Origin: Rhizobium sp. Q54
GTDB lineage: Bacteria; Pseudomonadota; Alphaproteobacteria; Rhizobiales; Xanthobacteraceae
Assembly: GCA_945861265.1 (NCBI GenBank)
Contig: CAMAUC010000012.1
Span: 1 to 64,000 of the forward strand
Direction: 5' to 3'
Length of the DNA: 64,000 nt
In this document: positions 53,125 through 61,774 of the stretch, piece by piece
Numbering within the stretch: position 1 is the stretch's first letter
Layout: each line of letters starts with the position of its first letter
Notes under the pieces: generated by a model
The model's input: only the letters and a program-made list of their open reading frames with translations
The model's database searches: none
Told to the model about the DNA's origin: nothing
Translations under genes and position numbers: made by a program

Positions 53125-54663
53125 ATGACCGTCGCCAGATCTTCGCGTCCGCAACTCAAAATTCGCCGGATCAAACTCGATACGGGCCGCGAGAATGTCG
53201 TGGTGATCTCGAGCCGCTCGAAGGCGCTGCGGGCCGAGGTGTTTCGCGGGTTCAGCCGCGTGGAATTGCGGACAGGCGCCAAATCTCTGCTGGCGACTTT
53301 GCTGCTAACCGATGATGGCCTGGTCGGTGTCGATGAAATCGGCATGGCCGAACCGGCCTTCCGGCGCTTTGCCGAATCCGCGGGAACGCTGGTGACGGTC
53401 GCGCCGGCGGCGCGGCCAGCCAGCCTCGACGCGGTGCGCGCCAAAATCCAGGGCCGCTCGTTCAATGCCTCTGAAATCGGCGCCATCATTGATGACGTGA
53501 CCCACTACCGATATTCAGACATGGAAATCGCCGCCTTCCTGGTCGGCTCGGCGAGCTTCATGACCAGCGACGAGTTGCTGGCGCTGTCGCAAGCCATGGC
53601 GCAAGCCGGCACGCAATTGACCTGGGATCGGCCTATCGTGGTCGACAAGCATTGCATCGGCGGCATTCCCGGTAACCGCACGTCGATGATCGTGGTGCCG
53701 ATCGTCGCGGCGCACGGCCTGACAATTCCGAAGACCTCGTCGCGCGCCATCACCTCGCCGGCCGGAACCGCCGACACCATGGAAGTCCTGGCCCGCGTCG
53801 ACCTCGGCGTCGACGAGATGAAGCAGGTCGTACAGAGTTGCAACGGATGCCTGGTATGGGGCGGGCATGTGAATCTTTCGCCAGCCGACGACATCCTTAT
53901 CTCTGTCGAACGGCCGCTCAGTCTCGATACGCGCGAGCAGATGGTTGCCTCGATCATGTCGAAGAAAATCGCGGCCGGCGCCACCCATCTTTTGATCGAC
54001 CTGCCGGTCGGTCCGTCGGCGAAATTGACAACGGCAATGGACGCGATGCGGCTGCGCAAATTATTCGAATTCGTCGGCGATCACTTCGGTATCGCGGTCG
54101 AAGTGATTACCACGGACGGCCGCCAGCCGATCGGCAACGGCATCGGTCCGGTGCTGGAGGCCCAGGACGTCATGGCGGTATTGCGCAACGAACCCGATGC
54201 GCCGCGCGACCTGCGCGAGAAATCGTTGCGGCTGGCCGCGCATCTCATCGATTGCGATCCGCAATTGCGCGGCGGCACGGGCTATGCCCGCGCCCGCGAA
54301 TTGCTCGACAGCGGCGCCGCGCTCCGGCAGATGCACAAGATCATCGATGCGCAAGGCCCCTCGGGATGCAGTACCGATCTCGGCGCCTTGACCGCGGATA
54401 TCAAGGCGCCGCGCGACGGTGTCGTCGAAGCCATCGACTGCCTCTGCCTCAATCGGCTGGCGCGCAGCGCCGGGGCGCCGCTCGACAAGGGGGCGGGCAT
54501 CAAGCTGTTCAAGAAGATCGGCGATCGCGTCGTCCAAGGCGAGCCGCTTTATCGCATCCATGCCTTCGACGATTCTCAATTCGATCTCGCGGTCGCTTCG
54601 GCCGCGACAGCCAACGGTTATGTCATCGGTTTGCGCTCGGCCGCCGGCGAGTCGGCATTGTGA
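53125..54663 (+). CDS. Thymidine phosphorylase-family enzyme of the AMP phosphorylase type
   Basis: 512 residues. An N-terminal domain of about 90 residues ([20 protein letters not shown] and on) precedes the phosphorylase fold, as in archaeal AMP phosphorylase and unlike the 440-residue E. coli DeoA. Active-site blocks [40 protein letters not shown] and [12 protein letters not shown] are present. Archaeal homologues convert AMP and phosphate to adenine and ribose-1,5-bisphosphate. The nucleotide used by bacterial members is not settled. First gene of a three-gene overlap operon. Confidence 0.85.
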   Translation: MTVARSSRPQLKIRRIKLDTGRENVVVISSRSKALRAEVFRGFSRVELRTGAKSLLATLLLTDDGLVGVDEIGMAEPAFRRFAESAGTLVTVAPAARPASLDAVRAKIQGRSFNASEIGAIIDDVTHYRYSDMEIAAFLVGSASFMTSDELLALSQAMAQAGTQLTWDRPIVVDKHCIGGIPGNRTSMIVVPIVAAHGLTIPKTSSRAITSPAGTADTMEVLARVDLGVDEMKQVVQSCNGCLVWGGHVNLSPADDILISVERPLSLDTREQMVASIMSKKIAAGATHLLIDLPVGPSAKLTTAMDAMRLRKLFEFVGDHFGIAVEVITTDGRQPIGNGIGPVLEAQDVMAVLRNEPDAPRDLREKSLRLAAHLIDCDPQLRGGTGYARARELLDSGAALRQMHKIIDAQGPSGCSTDLGALTADIKAPRDGVVEAIDCLCLNRLARSAGAPLDKGAGIKLFKKIGDRVVQGEPLYRIHAFDDSQFDLAVASAATANGYVIGLRSAAGESAL

Positions 54664-55580
54664 GTACTCATGTCCTTCAGTACCTGCCATCGTCAGCCCG
54701 CGACGCCGCGCGGCTGGCGGCGCGTCTTGGACTGGCCGCGCACGCCATCGAGGTTCATCACTTTCCGGACGGCGAATTGCGGGTCTCAGTTGGCCCAACA
54801 GCGGCAACAACAATCGTCTATGCGTCGCTCGATCAGCCGAACGACAAGCTGTTGACTTTGCTGTTCGCGGCGGAGGCGCTGCGGCGCGGTGGCGTCAGGC
54901 GCCTCGTGCTCGTGGCGCCTTATCTTTGTTACATGAGGCAGGATACGGCCTTTCATGCGGGCGAAGCGATCAGTCAGAAAGTCATGGGTCGATTGATCGC
55001 CGAGACGTTCGACCGGGTTATCACCGTCGACGCTCATCTGCACCGCACCAGGAATATTACGGATGTCTTCCCCGGGATCGAGGCGGTAAACCTGTCGGCG
55101 ATGCCGGCCATCGCCGATTTTTTGATGGCCAACAAGGTTGATGCTGGCACGATCATCGCCGGTCCCGACGCGGAATCCGAGCCGTGGGTGCGCGATCTCG
55201 CGCATCGTCTCGGCGCGGACTTCGCGATTGCGCGGAAGATCCGCCACGGCGACCGCTCGGTGGAAATGGCATTTTCCGATTCCGGAATATTCGCCGGCCG
55301 CCCGGTCGTCCTCGTCGACGATATCGTGTCGTCAGGCGGCACCGTATTAGCCTGCGCCAAAGCGCTCTTGGCCGCCGGCGCGAAATCGGTCGACGTCATC
55401 GTAACGCATGCGCTGTTCCCGCCGGAGATGATCGACACGTTCCTGGCAGCCGGGCTTCGGTCAGTTCGTTCGACTCATAGTGTGCCGCATCCGACTAATG
55501 CGATCGAACTCGACGCGCTTTTTTCCGACGCATTGCGCGGGGAGTTCGCGGAAGCGGGCACACAAGGAAGGGCATCATGA
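54660..55580 (+). CDS. Ribose-phosphate pyrophosphokinase (PRPP synthetase) paralogue
   Basis: 306 residues, GTG start overlapping the previous stop (GTGA). Prs fold: [13 protein letters not shown], the ATP-site [17 protein letters not shown], metal-binding VDAHLHR, flexible-loop [11 protein letters not shown] and PRPP-binding [15 protein letters not shown]. Makes PRPP and AMP from ribose-5-phosphate and ATP. It is divergent from the housekeeping Prs in style. Coupling to an AMP phosphorylase-type enzyme suggests a nucleotide salvage or energy-saving loop. Confidence 0.88.
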   Translation: MSTHVLQYLPSSARDAARLAARLGLAAHAIEVHHFPDGELRVSVGPTAATTIVYASLDQPNDKLLTLLFAAEALRRGGVRRLVLVAPYLCYMRQDTAFHAGEAISQKVMGRLIAETFDRVITVDAHLHRTRNITDVFPGIEAVNLSAMPAIADFLMANKVDAGTIIAGPDAESEPWVRDLAHRLGADFAIARKIRHGDRSVEMAFSDSGIFAGRPVVLVDDIVSSGGTVLACAKALLAAGAKSVDVIVTHALFPPEMIDTFLAAGLRSVRSTHSVPHPTNAIELDALFSDALRGEFAEAGTQGRAS

Positions 55581-57175
55581 GCGTAACCATTCGATTCTGT
55601 GGCGCGGCGCGCACCGTAACCGGCTCATGCTACCTGTTCGAGACGCCTTCTGGCCGTATGCTGGTTGATTGCGGGATGTTTCAGGGGTCGAAGACATTGA
55701 AGGCGCTGAACTACGGCGCCTTTCCTTTCAATCCGGCAGACATCCGCGTAGTGCTGTTGACGCATGCGCATATCGACCACAGCGGCCTGTTGCCGAAATT
55801 AATCGCCGACGGCTTCCGTGGCCTTATCCTGGCGACGCGCGGCACGATCGATCTGTGCTCCTATATGTTGCCCGACGCGGGCAGCATCCAGGAATCGGAG
55901 GTCGCTGCGCTCAACCGGCGCAATGCGGCGCGCGGTCGCGCCGAAGTCAGCCCGATCTATACGCAAGCCGACGCTCTTGCTTCGCTCGCGGCATTTCAGC
56001 CGGTCGACTATGACAAATGGGTCGACGTCATGCCGGGCGTTCGCGCCCGCTATTGGAATGCCGGCCATCTGCTCGGCTCGGCGTCGATTGAAATCGAATT
56101 CGCCGGGCAGGGTGCGTCGGGGCAGCCGCTTCGAATGCTGATGTCGGGCGATATCGGTCCGGACGCCAAGTTGCTGCAACCGCTGCCCGACGCACCGGCC
56201 GGACTGGACTATGTCGTTTCGGAATCGACATATGGCCATGTCGACCGCCCGCTGGTCACGAGCGCGACGCGGCGCGCACATCTGGCCGAGCAGGTGCGCG
56301 TCGCGCACGCCGTCAACGGGCCGCTGCTGATCCCGGCCTTTGCGGTCGAACGCACGCAAGAACTGATTATTGATCTCGTCGACTTGATGGAACGCGGCGA
56401 AGTCCCGGCTGCGCCGATCTTTCTCGATTCGCCTTTGGCCATTCGCGCCACCGAAGTGTTCCGGCAACACGCATCGGCGCTCAACGCCGATATCGACGTC
56501 GCGCGCGTGCTGGCGTCGCCGCATTTGCGCTTCACCGAAACGGTGCCGGAAAGCAAGGCAATCGAGAGGCTGACCGGCTTTCACATCGTCATCGCCGGCA
56601 GCGGCATGTGCGATGCGGGCCGCATCCGGCATCATCTCAAGCGCTGGCTCTGGCACAAGAACGCAACGGTTCTTTTGTCCGGTTTTCAGGCACAGGGCAC
56701 GCTCGGCCGCTTTCTCGAGGAAGGCGCCAAGGCGGTCCGCATCCAGGGCGATGAAATCAAGGTGGCGGCGCGGATTGCCTCGTTCGATGAATATTCAGGT
56801 CACGCCGATGGCCCTGAGCTGGCGCGCTGGATCGCGTCGCGCCGGCCCATCGCGCGCGGCGTCTTCCTGGTGCATGGCGAGGAGCCGTCCATAGCCGGGC
56901 TTGCCGAACGGATCGGCGAACGCATCGTGCCGGCTGCCTTGGTCTTTCGTCCCGTCCTCGACGATATTTATGAGCTGACGACCGCGGCGCCCACCCTGCT
57001 CGATGGCAAGCAGCGCCGTCGCCTGGCGCCGGAAGCGGTGGTCGCGCTCGACTGGCACAATGACATGTCGGAACTCGTGCTCGACATTAACGAACGAATC
57101 GAGGCCGCCGCCGACGATCGTGCCCGTGGTGTCATTATCCGGCGGCTGCGCCGTGCGCTCAGCGCCGAGGATTGA
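55577..57175 (+). CDS. Beta-CASP metallo-beta-lactamase-fold RNA nuclease
   Basis: 532 residues, ATG overlapping the prs stop (ATGA). MBL domain with HxHxDH in LLTHAHIDHSGLLPKL, further metal ligands in YWNAGHLLGSASIEIEF and MSGDIGPDAK; beta-CASP insertion and the C-terminal motifs SGFQAQGTLGRFLEEGA and DEYSGHADGPELARW. Family members (CPSF73/YSH1-like) are exo- or endoribonucleases. Last gene of the AMP phosphorylase operon; a CTTGCCG/CGGCAAG hairpin (57191-57220) follows without a T-run. Confidence 0.9.
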   Translation: MSVTIRFCGAARTVTGSCYLFETPSGRMLVDCGMFQGSKTLKALNYGAFPFNPADIRVVLLTHAHIDHSGLLPKLIADGFRGLILATRGTIDLCSYMLPDAGSIQESEVAALNRRNAARGRAEVSPIYTQADALASLAAFQPVDYDKWVDVMPGVRARYWNAGHLLGSASIEIEFAGQGASGQPLRMLMSGDIGPDAKLLQPLPDAPAGLDYVVSESTYGHVDRPLVTSATRRAHLAEQVRVAHAVNGPLLIPAFAVERTQELIIDLVDLMERGEVPAAPIFLDSPLAIRATEVFRQHASALNADIDVARVLASPHLRFTETVPESKAIERLTGFHIVIAGSGMCDAGRIRHHLKRWLWHKNATVLLSGFQAQGTLGRFLEEGAKAVRIQGDEIKVAARIASFDEYSGHADGPELARWIASRRPIARGVFLVHGEEPSIAGLAERIGERIVPAALVFRPVLDDIYELTTAAPTLLDGKQRRRLAPEAVVALDWHNDMSELVLDINERIEAAADDRARGVIIRRLRRALSAED

Positions 57176-57393
57176 CCGAAATAGCGCGATCTTGCCGGCG
57201 TCGGTTTGGCGGTCGGCAAGAAAGCATGTCAATTCCGGCGTTTTTTGACCGGCTAGTCTTTCTTAACTATCCCCTAGCGTAATCCCCGAGAATCCGCGCA
57301 TTCGCCGTCACGTTTCGGCAATTGTTATGTTTTGCACGTTACCGATGGAGCAGAAAAACAGACGTCTTCCGCGTCTGGTCGGCTGGAGTCGGC

Positions 57394-60369
57394 ATGGGGG
57401 AAGCGCTTCTCACGGATAAGGCCGCTGCGTTCGCGATTGGCGCGATCCCGCCGGGCGCGCTTATGGCGGCGGCCATGTTGTCGTTCCTGGCCATCGGCGC
57501 CATTGCATTCCTCATCGCCAGGCTGACCGGGCGCAACGCCTCTTCGATTGGCGCAGATGGCGAGCGGCTGCGCGCCATCGCGCTCAACAGCATGGCGCAG
57601 GGTATCGTCATGTTCGACGCCGCCGAGCGGGCCGTTGTCTGGAACGAACGCTATCTCGAACTCTCGGGACTGAGCGGCGATTTCATGCAAGCAGGCCGGA
57701 CGTTCTGTGAAATCCTGCGGGCACGCCAAAGCATCCACACATTTCAACTCGATATCGAGACCTATCGCCGCGACCTTCTCGCCGATATCGGCCTTGGCAA
57801 GACCAAAAGCGTTATCCTCGACGGGCCCGATGGACGCTCTTGCCACGTCGTCATCGCTCCGATGGCGGCCGGCGGCTGGATTACCACCCACGAAGATATC
57901 ACCGAGCAGGTTGCCGCCAAACGGCTCATCGAAGATCAGAAGATGCACCTCGATGCGGCCATTTCGAATATGCCGCAAGGTCTCTGCATGTTCGACAAAG
58001 AGCAGCGGCTGATCGTCTGCAACAGGCAATATGCCGATCTGTACAAACTGTCCGACGAACTGTCCAAACCGGGCACGCCGCTGCGGTCGATATTGAGACA
58101 TTGGGCGCAGGCGATATGCGGGCCGGACGAACTGGAAGCCTATGTTGAGGATCGCCTGGGCAAAGTCGGCCAGGGCAACGACTACCAGATCGTCAATCGT
58201 CTGCCTGATGGCCGCTACATCGCGGTCGTCCATCAATCCATGCCGGGTGGCGGCTGGGTATCCACGCATGAAGACGTCACCGACGCCAAGCGCCGCGAAG
58301 AATCGTTCCGGCTGTTGTTCGAGAACAGCCCGATGCCGATGTGGGTGATGGATCGTCGCAGCCTGAGATTTCTGGCGGTCAACGACGCTGTTCTCGCGCG
58401 CTACGGCTACAGCCGCGAACAGTTCATGGCGATGACGGTGCCCGATATGCGCGCGCCGGAAGAGCGGGCGGCATTCGCCGAGTACCTGCGGTCTTTGCCC
58501 GATATCCAGTTGGACGCCCGCGTCGGCAAGCATCGCAAGGCGGACGGCACCGAGATCGACGTCGAAGTCTATTCCAGGGTTTTGACCTATAACGGGCAGG
58601 CGGCGCGCATCACCGTCGTGCACGATGTCACCGAGGCCAAACATGCGGCCGACGAACTCAGTCGCACCAAGAAATTCCTCGATACGGTCATCGAGCACGT
58701 GCCACTGCCGATTGTGGTACGCGACGTTTCCGCAGTGGGTAACGACGCGCGTGACGCGCGCTTCTACCTGTTCAACCGCGCCTATGAGGAATTAACTGGA
58801 GATGCGCGCGACAGTCTGATTGGCAAGACTGTTGATCAATTGTATCCGGCGGATCGCGCGGCGCTTATTATCAATGCCGACAATGAAGCGATGCGTTCCG
58901 GTCACGTTATCGAAGTTCAGGAGCACGCCATCCAGACGGCGCGCAACGGCACAAGGCTGGTCACCGGGAAAAAGACCGTCATCAGAAACGTCGACGGCAA
59001 GCCGCAATATCTGCTCACCGTGCTCGACGACGTCACCGAGCGCCGTCAGGCGCAGCAGCGCATCGCCTATCTGGCGCATAACGATTCGTTGACCGATCTG
59101 CCGAACCGGGCGACCTTCGTCGAATATCTCGACACGACGCTCGTCGATGCCGCCGGGAGCGGCGAGCCATTCGCCATTCTGTGTGTCGACCTGGACCACT
59201 TCAAGGAGGCCAACGACATTTACGGCCATCTCATTGGCGACCGCTTGCTGCGCGAGGCCGCGCGCCGGCTTTACGCGGCGGCCCGCGGCCAGTTCCTGGC
59301 GCGCGTGGGTGGCGACGAGTTCACTCTGGTGTTGACGCATGGCGCGCAGCCGGAAGGCGCTTTGGCGCTCGGTGAGCGACTGTTGGCGGCGTTCAAACCC
59401 GCGTTTGATATTGACGGCCAACAAATGCAAATCGGCCTGACCATCGGCGGTGCGATCTATCCGGCCGACGGCGACAGCGCCACCATCCTGATCGCCAACG
59501 CCGACGCGGCACTCTACCGGGCCAAGGCCGAAGCGCGCGGATCGCTGCGCTTGTTCGACGCCAGACTCGGCGCGCAATTGCACGAGCGCCGCGATCTGCA
59601 GGCGGACTTGCAAGGCGCCATCGCCCGCGACGAAATTTTCCTGCACTACCAGCCGCAGCTGAAAGTTTCGACCGGCGAGATCACCGGCTTTGAATCGCTG
59701 GTGCGCTGGCAATGCCCGAAGCGCGGCCTGGTGCCGCCGGGCAGTTTCATTTCGATCGCCGAGGAGACCGGGCTGATCGGTCCGCTCGGCGACTGGATCC
59801 TGCGCGAGGCTTGCCGAGAGGCGGCATCGTGGCCGACACCGCTCAAGGTCGCGGTCAATATCTCGCCGGTCCAGTTTCATGCCGGCGATCTGGCCGCTCA
59901 GGTTCACATGGTCCTGCTGGAGACGGGCCTTGCCCCACACCGGTTGGAGCTGGAAATCACCGAAGGCGTGCTGATCGACGACTTCCAGCGCGCGATCGCG
60001 ATATTGCGCAAGCTGAAATCGCTCGGCGTCGGCATCGCCATGGACGACTTCGGCAAGGGCTACTCCTCCTTGTCCTATTTGCACTCGTTCGGCTTCGACA
60101 AGATCAAGATCGACCGCAGCTTCATCGGCGATCTCGAGCAGAACCATCATTCGATGGCGATCGTGCGTGCGATCATCACCCTCGGCCACAGTCTCGACGT
60201 GCCGGTGCTGGCCGAAGGCGTCGAAACCGAGAGCCAGCGGCTGTTCCTCGAACGGGAGGGTTGCGACGACGTGCAGGGCTACCTGACCGGACGGCCGCTG
60301 CCGATTGAAGCCTATGCCGCCGCGACCGGCCGGCCCGCGCCGCTCAAATCCCGGGCTACTAGGAATTAG
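57394..60369 (+). CDS. PAS-PAS-PAS-PAS-GGDEF-EAL cyclic-di-GMP enzyme
   Basis: 991 residues from ATG 57394 (GGAG before it). One transmembrane helix (about residues 17-44), two tandem PAS domains of the GIVMFDAAERAVVWN / GLCMFDKEQRLIVCN type, two more PAS domains, GGDEF near residue 638 (ARVGGDEFTLVL) and EAL from about 736. The EAL signature is ESL in GFESLVRW, with DDFGKGYSSLSYLHSFG, KIDRSFIGDL and LAEGVETE, so both cyclase and phosphodiesterase sites look intact. Membrane-tethered regulator of c-di-GMP. Confidence 0.93.
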   Translation: MGEALLTDKAAAFAIGAIPPGALMAAAMLSFLAIGAIAFLIARLTGRNASSIGADGERLRAIALNSMAQGIVMFDAAERAVVWNERYLELSGLSGDFMQAGRTFCEILRARQSIHTFQLDIETYRRDLLADIGLGKTKSVILDGPDGRSCHVVIAPMAAGGWITTHEDITEQVAAKRLIEDQKMHLDAAISNMPQGLCMFDKEQRLIVCNRQYADLYKLSDELSKPGTPLRSILRHWAQAICGPDELEAYVEDRLGKVGQGNDYQIVNRLPDGRYIAVVHQSMPGGGWVSTHEDVTDAKRREESFRLLFENSPMPMWVMDRRSLRFLAVNDAVLARYGYSREQFMAMTVPDMRAPEERAAFAEYLRSLPDIQLDARVGKHRKADGTEIDVEVYSRVLTYNGQAARITVVHDVTEAKHAADELSRTKKFLDTVIEHVPLPIVVRDVSAVGNDARDARFYLFNRAYEELTGDARDSLIGKTVDQLYPADRAALIINADNEAMRSGHVIEVQEHAIQTARNGTRLVTGKKTVIRNVDGKPQYLLTVLDDVTERRQAQQRIAYLAHNDSLTDLPNRATFVEYLDTTLVDAAGSGEPFAILCVDLDHFKEANDIYGHLIGDRLLREAARRLYAAARGQFLARVGGDEFTLVLTHGAQPEGALALGERLLAAFKPAFDIDGQQMQIGLTIGGAIYPADGDSATILIANADAALYRAKAEARGSLRLFDARLGAQLHERRDLQADLQGAIARDEIFLHYQPQLKVSTGEITGFESLVRWQCPKRGLVPPGSFISIAEETGLIGPLGDWILREACREAASWPTPLKVAVNISPVQFHAGDLAAQVHMVLLETGLAPHRLELEITEGVLIDDFQRAIAILRKLKSLGVGIAMDDFGKGYSSLSYLHSFGFDKIKIDRSFIGDLEQNHHSMAIVRAIITLGHSLDVPVLAEGVETESQRLFLEREGCDDVQGYLTGRPLPIEAYAAATGRPAPLKSRATRN

Positions 60370-60417
60370 CCCCTAATTTCATCGCCTGCATCTAGCGGGA
60401 GGGGCTCTCAATCCCCA

Positions 60418-60436
60418 TATGTCGCGAAGTGACATA
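60418..60436. promoter_or_regulatory. Inverted repeat upstream of the small charged protein gene
   Basis: TATGTC-gcgaagt-GACATA, 84 bases before the ATG at 60520 and 49 bases after the GGDEF-EAL stop. A candidate operator; no regulator is assigned. Confidence 0.35.
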
Positions 60437-60519
60437 GTCTATTAGCCGGATCAGGGCTGAATCACGCGATATTTAGCTCTTTCAGTACGTTTCGTTCGAT
60501 TTTGCAGAGGAACTCGATA

Positions 60520-60810
60520 ATGGCGACAGATTCCCGCACCCCGGAAAGTGCCGAAGCGCGCCAAAAGAAAAAGGCGCTGCAGGCGGTCGAAGGCCAGAAG
60601 GCCATGGTCGAATACGAGGCGGGACTCCGCCAGATGCGCGAAAAGACCGAGCGTTTGCGCGCCTTGAGGCTGGCGCGTGACGAAGCCGAGGCCAAATTGG
60701 CCGCCGAGGCGCCGCCAGCTGCGAAAAAGAAGGCCGCCAAGAAAAAGACTGCGAAAGCCGCGAAGGCCGACGAAGCGGATGAGGAAGCCGACGCCGAGTC
60801 CGTCTCCTAA
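60520..60810 (+). CDS. Small charged coiled-coil protein of unknown function
   Basis: 96 residues from ATG 60520 with GAGG upstream. A helical middle part (ALQAVEGQKAMVEYEAGLRQ, MREKTERLRALRLARDEAEA) is followed by an Ala/Lys-rich tail (AAKKKAAKKKTAKAAKADEA) and an acidic end. Not recognised, but similar reading frames recur in Rhizobiales. The Lys-rich tail suggests nucleic acid contact. Confidence 0.65.
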   Translation: MATDSRTPESAEARQKKKALQAVEGQKAMVEYEAGLRQMREKTERLRALRLARDEAEAKLAAEAPPAAKKKAAKKKTAKAAKADEADEEADAESVS

Positions 60811-60821
60811 CGGCTGACCAA

Positions 60822-61703
60822 TCAATTCGGTGCTTCGCTCGCGGTGGGCGGCGGCAAAGGGGCTCCCGGCGTTATCGCCGGAACCGGGGACTTGATCGCA
60901 GTCACCTCGAAACGGTCGGCGGCGATTTCCAGTGTGCCGATCAGGGTCGGCATCACCAGCCGCGCCGGCGCGATCACATTGCTGCCGACGATCGGCGCGA
61001 ACCAGATTTCCATGTCGCGCTGTCCGCCCACATATTTCACCAGCATGCTGTCGGCGCGGTATCCGGCGATCGGCTTGAGCATAACGGCGCAGACCAGCAC
61101 CGGCCCGGCATAGCCGATGTCGATCTTCATGCGATCGAGGCGTTTGAAAGACAGCGCCAGATCGTAGCGGCGCTGGCCGTCGAAAATCGGCAGCACCCGG
61201 TCGCAATCGGCCGGCACCAGCACCGATTTCTCGCCGGGCGGTGCGACGATCAGCATGGCCGTTAGCGGATCGGTGACGTCGCGGCGATGGGCTTCGGTGA
61301 TCGGGATACGGTCGTCCTTCTTCGGCGGCGTATCCAGGCGCAATGCTTTCACGCTGCCGGTCTCGAATGTCATCTGCAGACCGGCGACCTCGCCGTCCTC
61401 GGTCACATTGGACGAGAAAAATGTCGGCCGCAGCCGGTCGGCATCAATGACGCCGCGCGTCGCCACCCTGCCTTCGCCGTTGACCAGCACGCTGAGCGCG
61501 CCGCTGGCCTTGCCGTTGGCAGAGGTCGTGTAGCTGCCGGGGTTGAGATCGATTGTCCACGACAACTGGCCGATTGAGACACCGACCATTGTAATCGCAA
61601 AGTGTGCATTGAGGCGTGCGTCGGCCCGCACGGTTGCGGCCGAACCCAATAGCGCAAGACACGCGGTCAGAATGGCAGCCGGGTGGCCGGTTCGTGCAAA
61701 CAT
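60822..61703 (-). CDS. Exported DUF3108 protein
   Basis: 293 residues. A signal peptide (ILTACLALLGSAATVRADA) is followed by a DUF3108 beta-rich domain: HFAITMVGVSIGQLSWTIDL, PGSYTTSANGKASG and FDGQRRYDLALSFKRLDRMK. Periplasmic, related to LolA/LolB-like folds; role unknown. C-terminal Pro/Ala-rich tail. Lies 71 bases downstream of glnD. Confidence 0.86.
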   Translation of the reverse strand: MFARTGHPAAILTACLALLGSAATVRADARLNAHFAITMVGVSIGQLSWTIDLNPGSYTTSANGKASGALSVLVNGEGRVATRGVIDADRLRPTFFSSNVTEDGEVAGLQMTFETGSVKALRLDTPPKKDDRIPITEAHRRDVTDPLTAMLIVAPPGEKSVLVPADCDRVLPIFDGQRRYDLALSFKRLDRMKIDIGYAGPVLVCAVMLKPIAGYRADSMLVKYVGGQRDMEIWFAPIVGSNVIAPARLVMPTLIGTLEIAADRFEVTAIKSPVPAITPGAPLPPPTASEAPN

Positions 61704-61774
61704 GGAACTATTATAGGCAGATTACCGCTGAGTCGTCAGGCGCAAGCCGGTTGGGCCATCCGATTTCCCGGCCG

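Noticed and set aside
53125-54663. Plain thymidine phosphorylase (DeoA)
   Set aside because: The extra N-terminal domain and GGIPGNRT block fit the AMP phosphorylase subgroup better, though the substrate is unproven.
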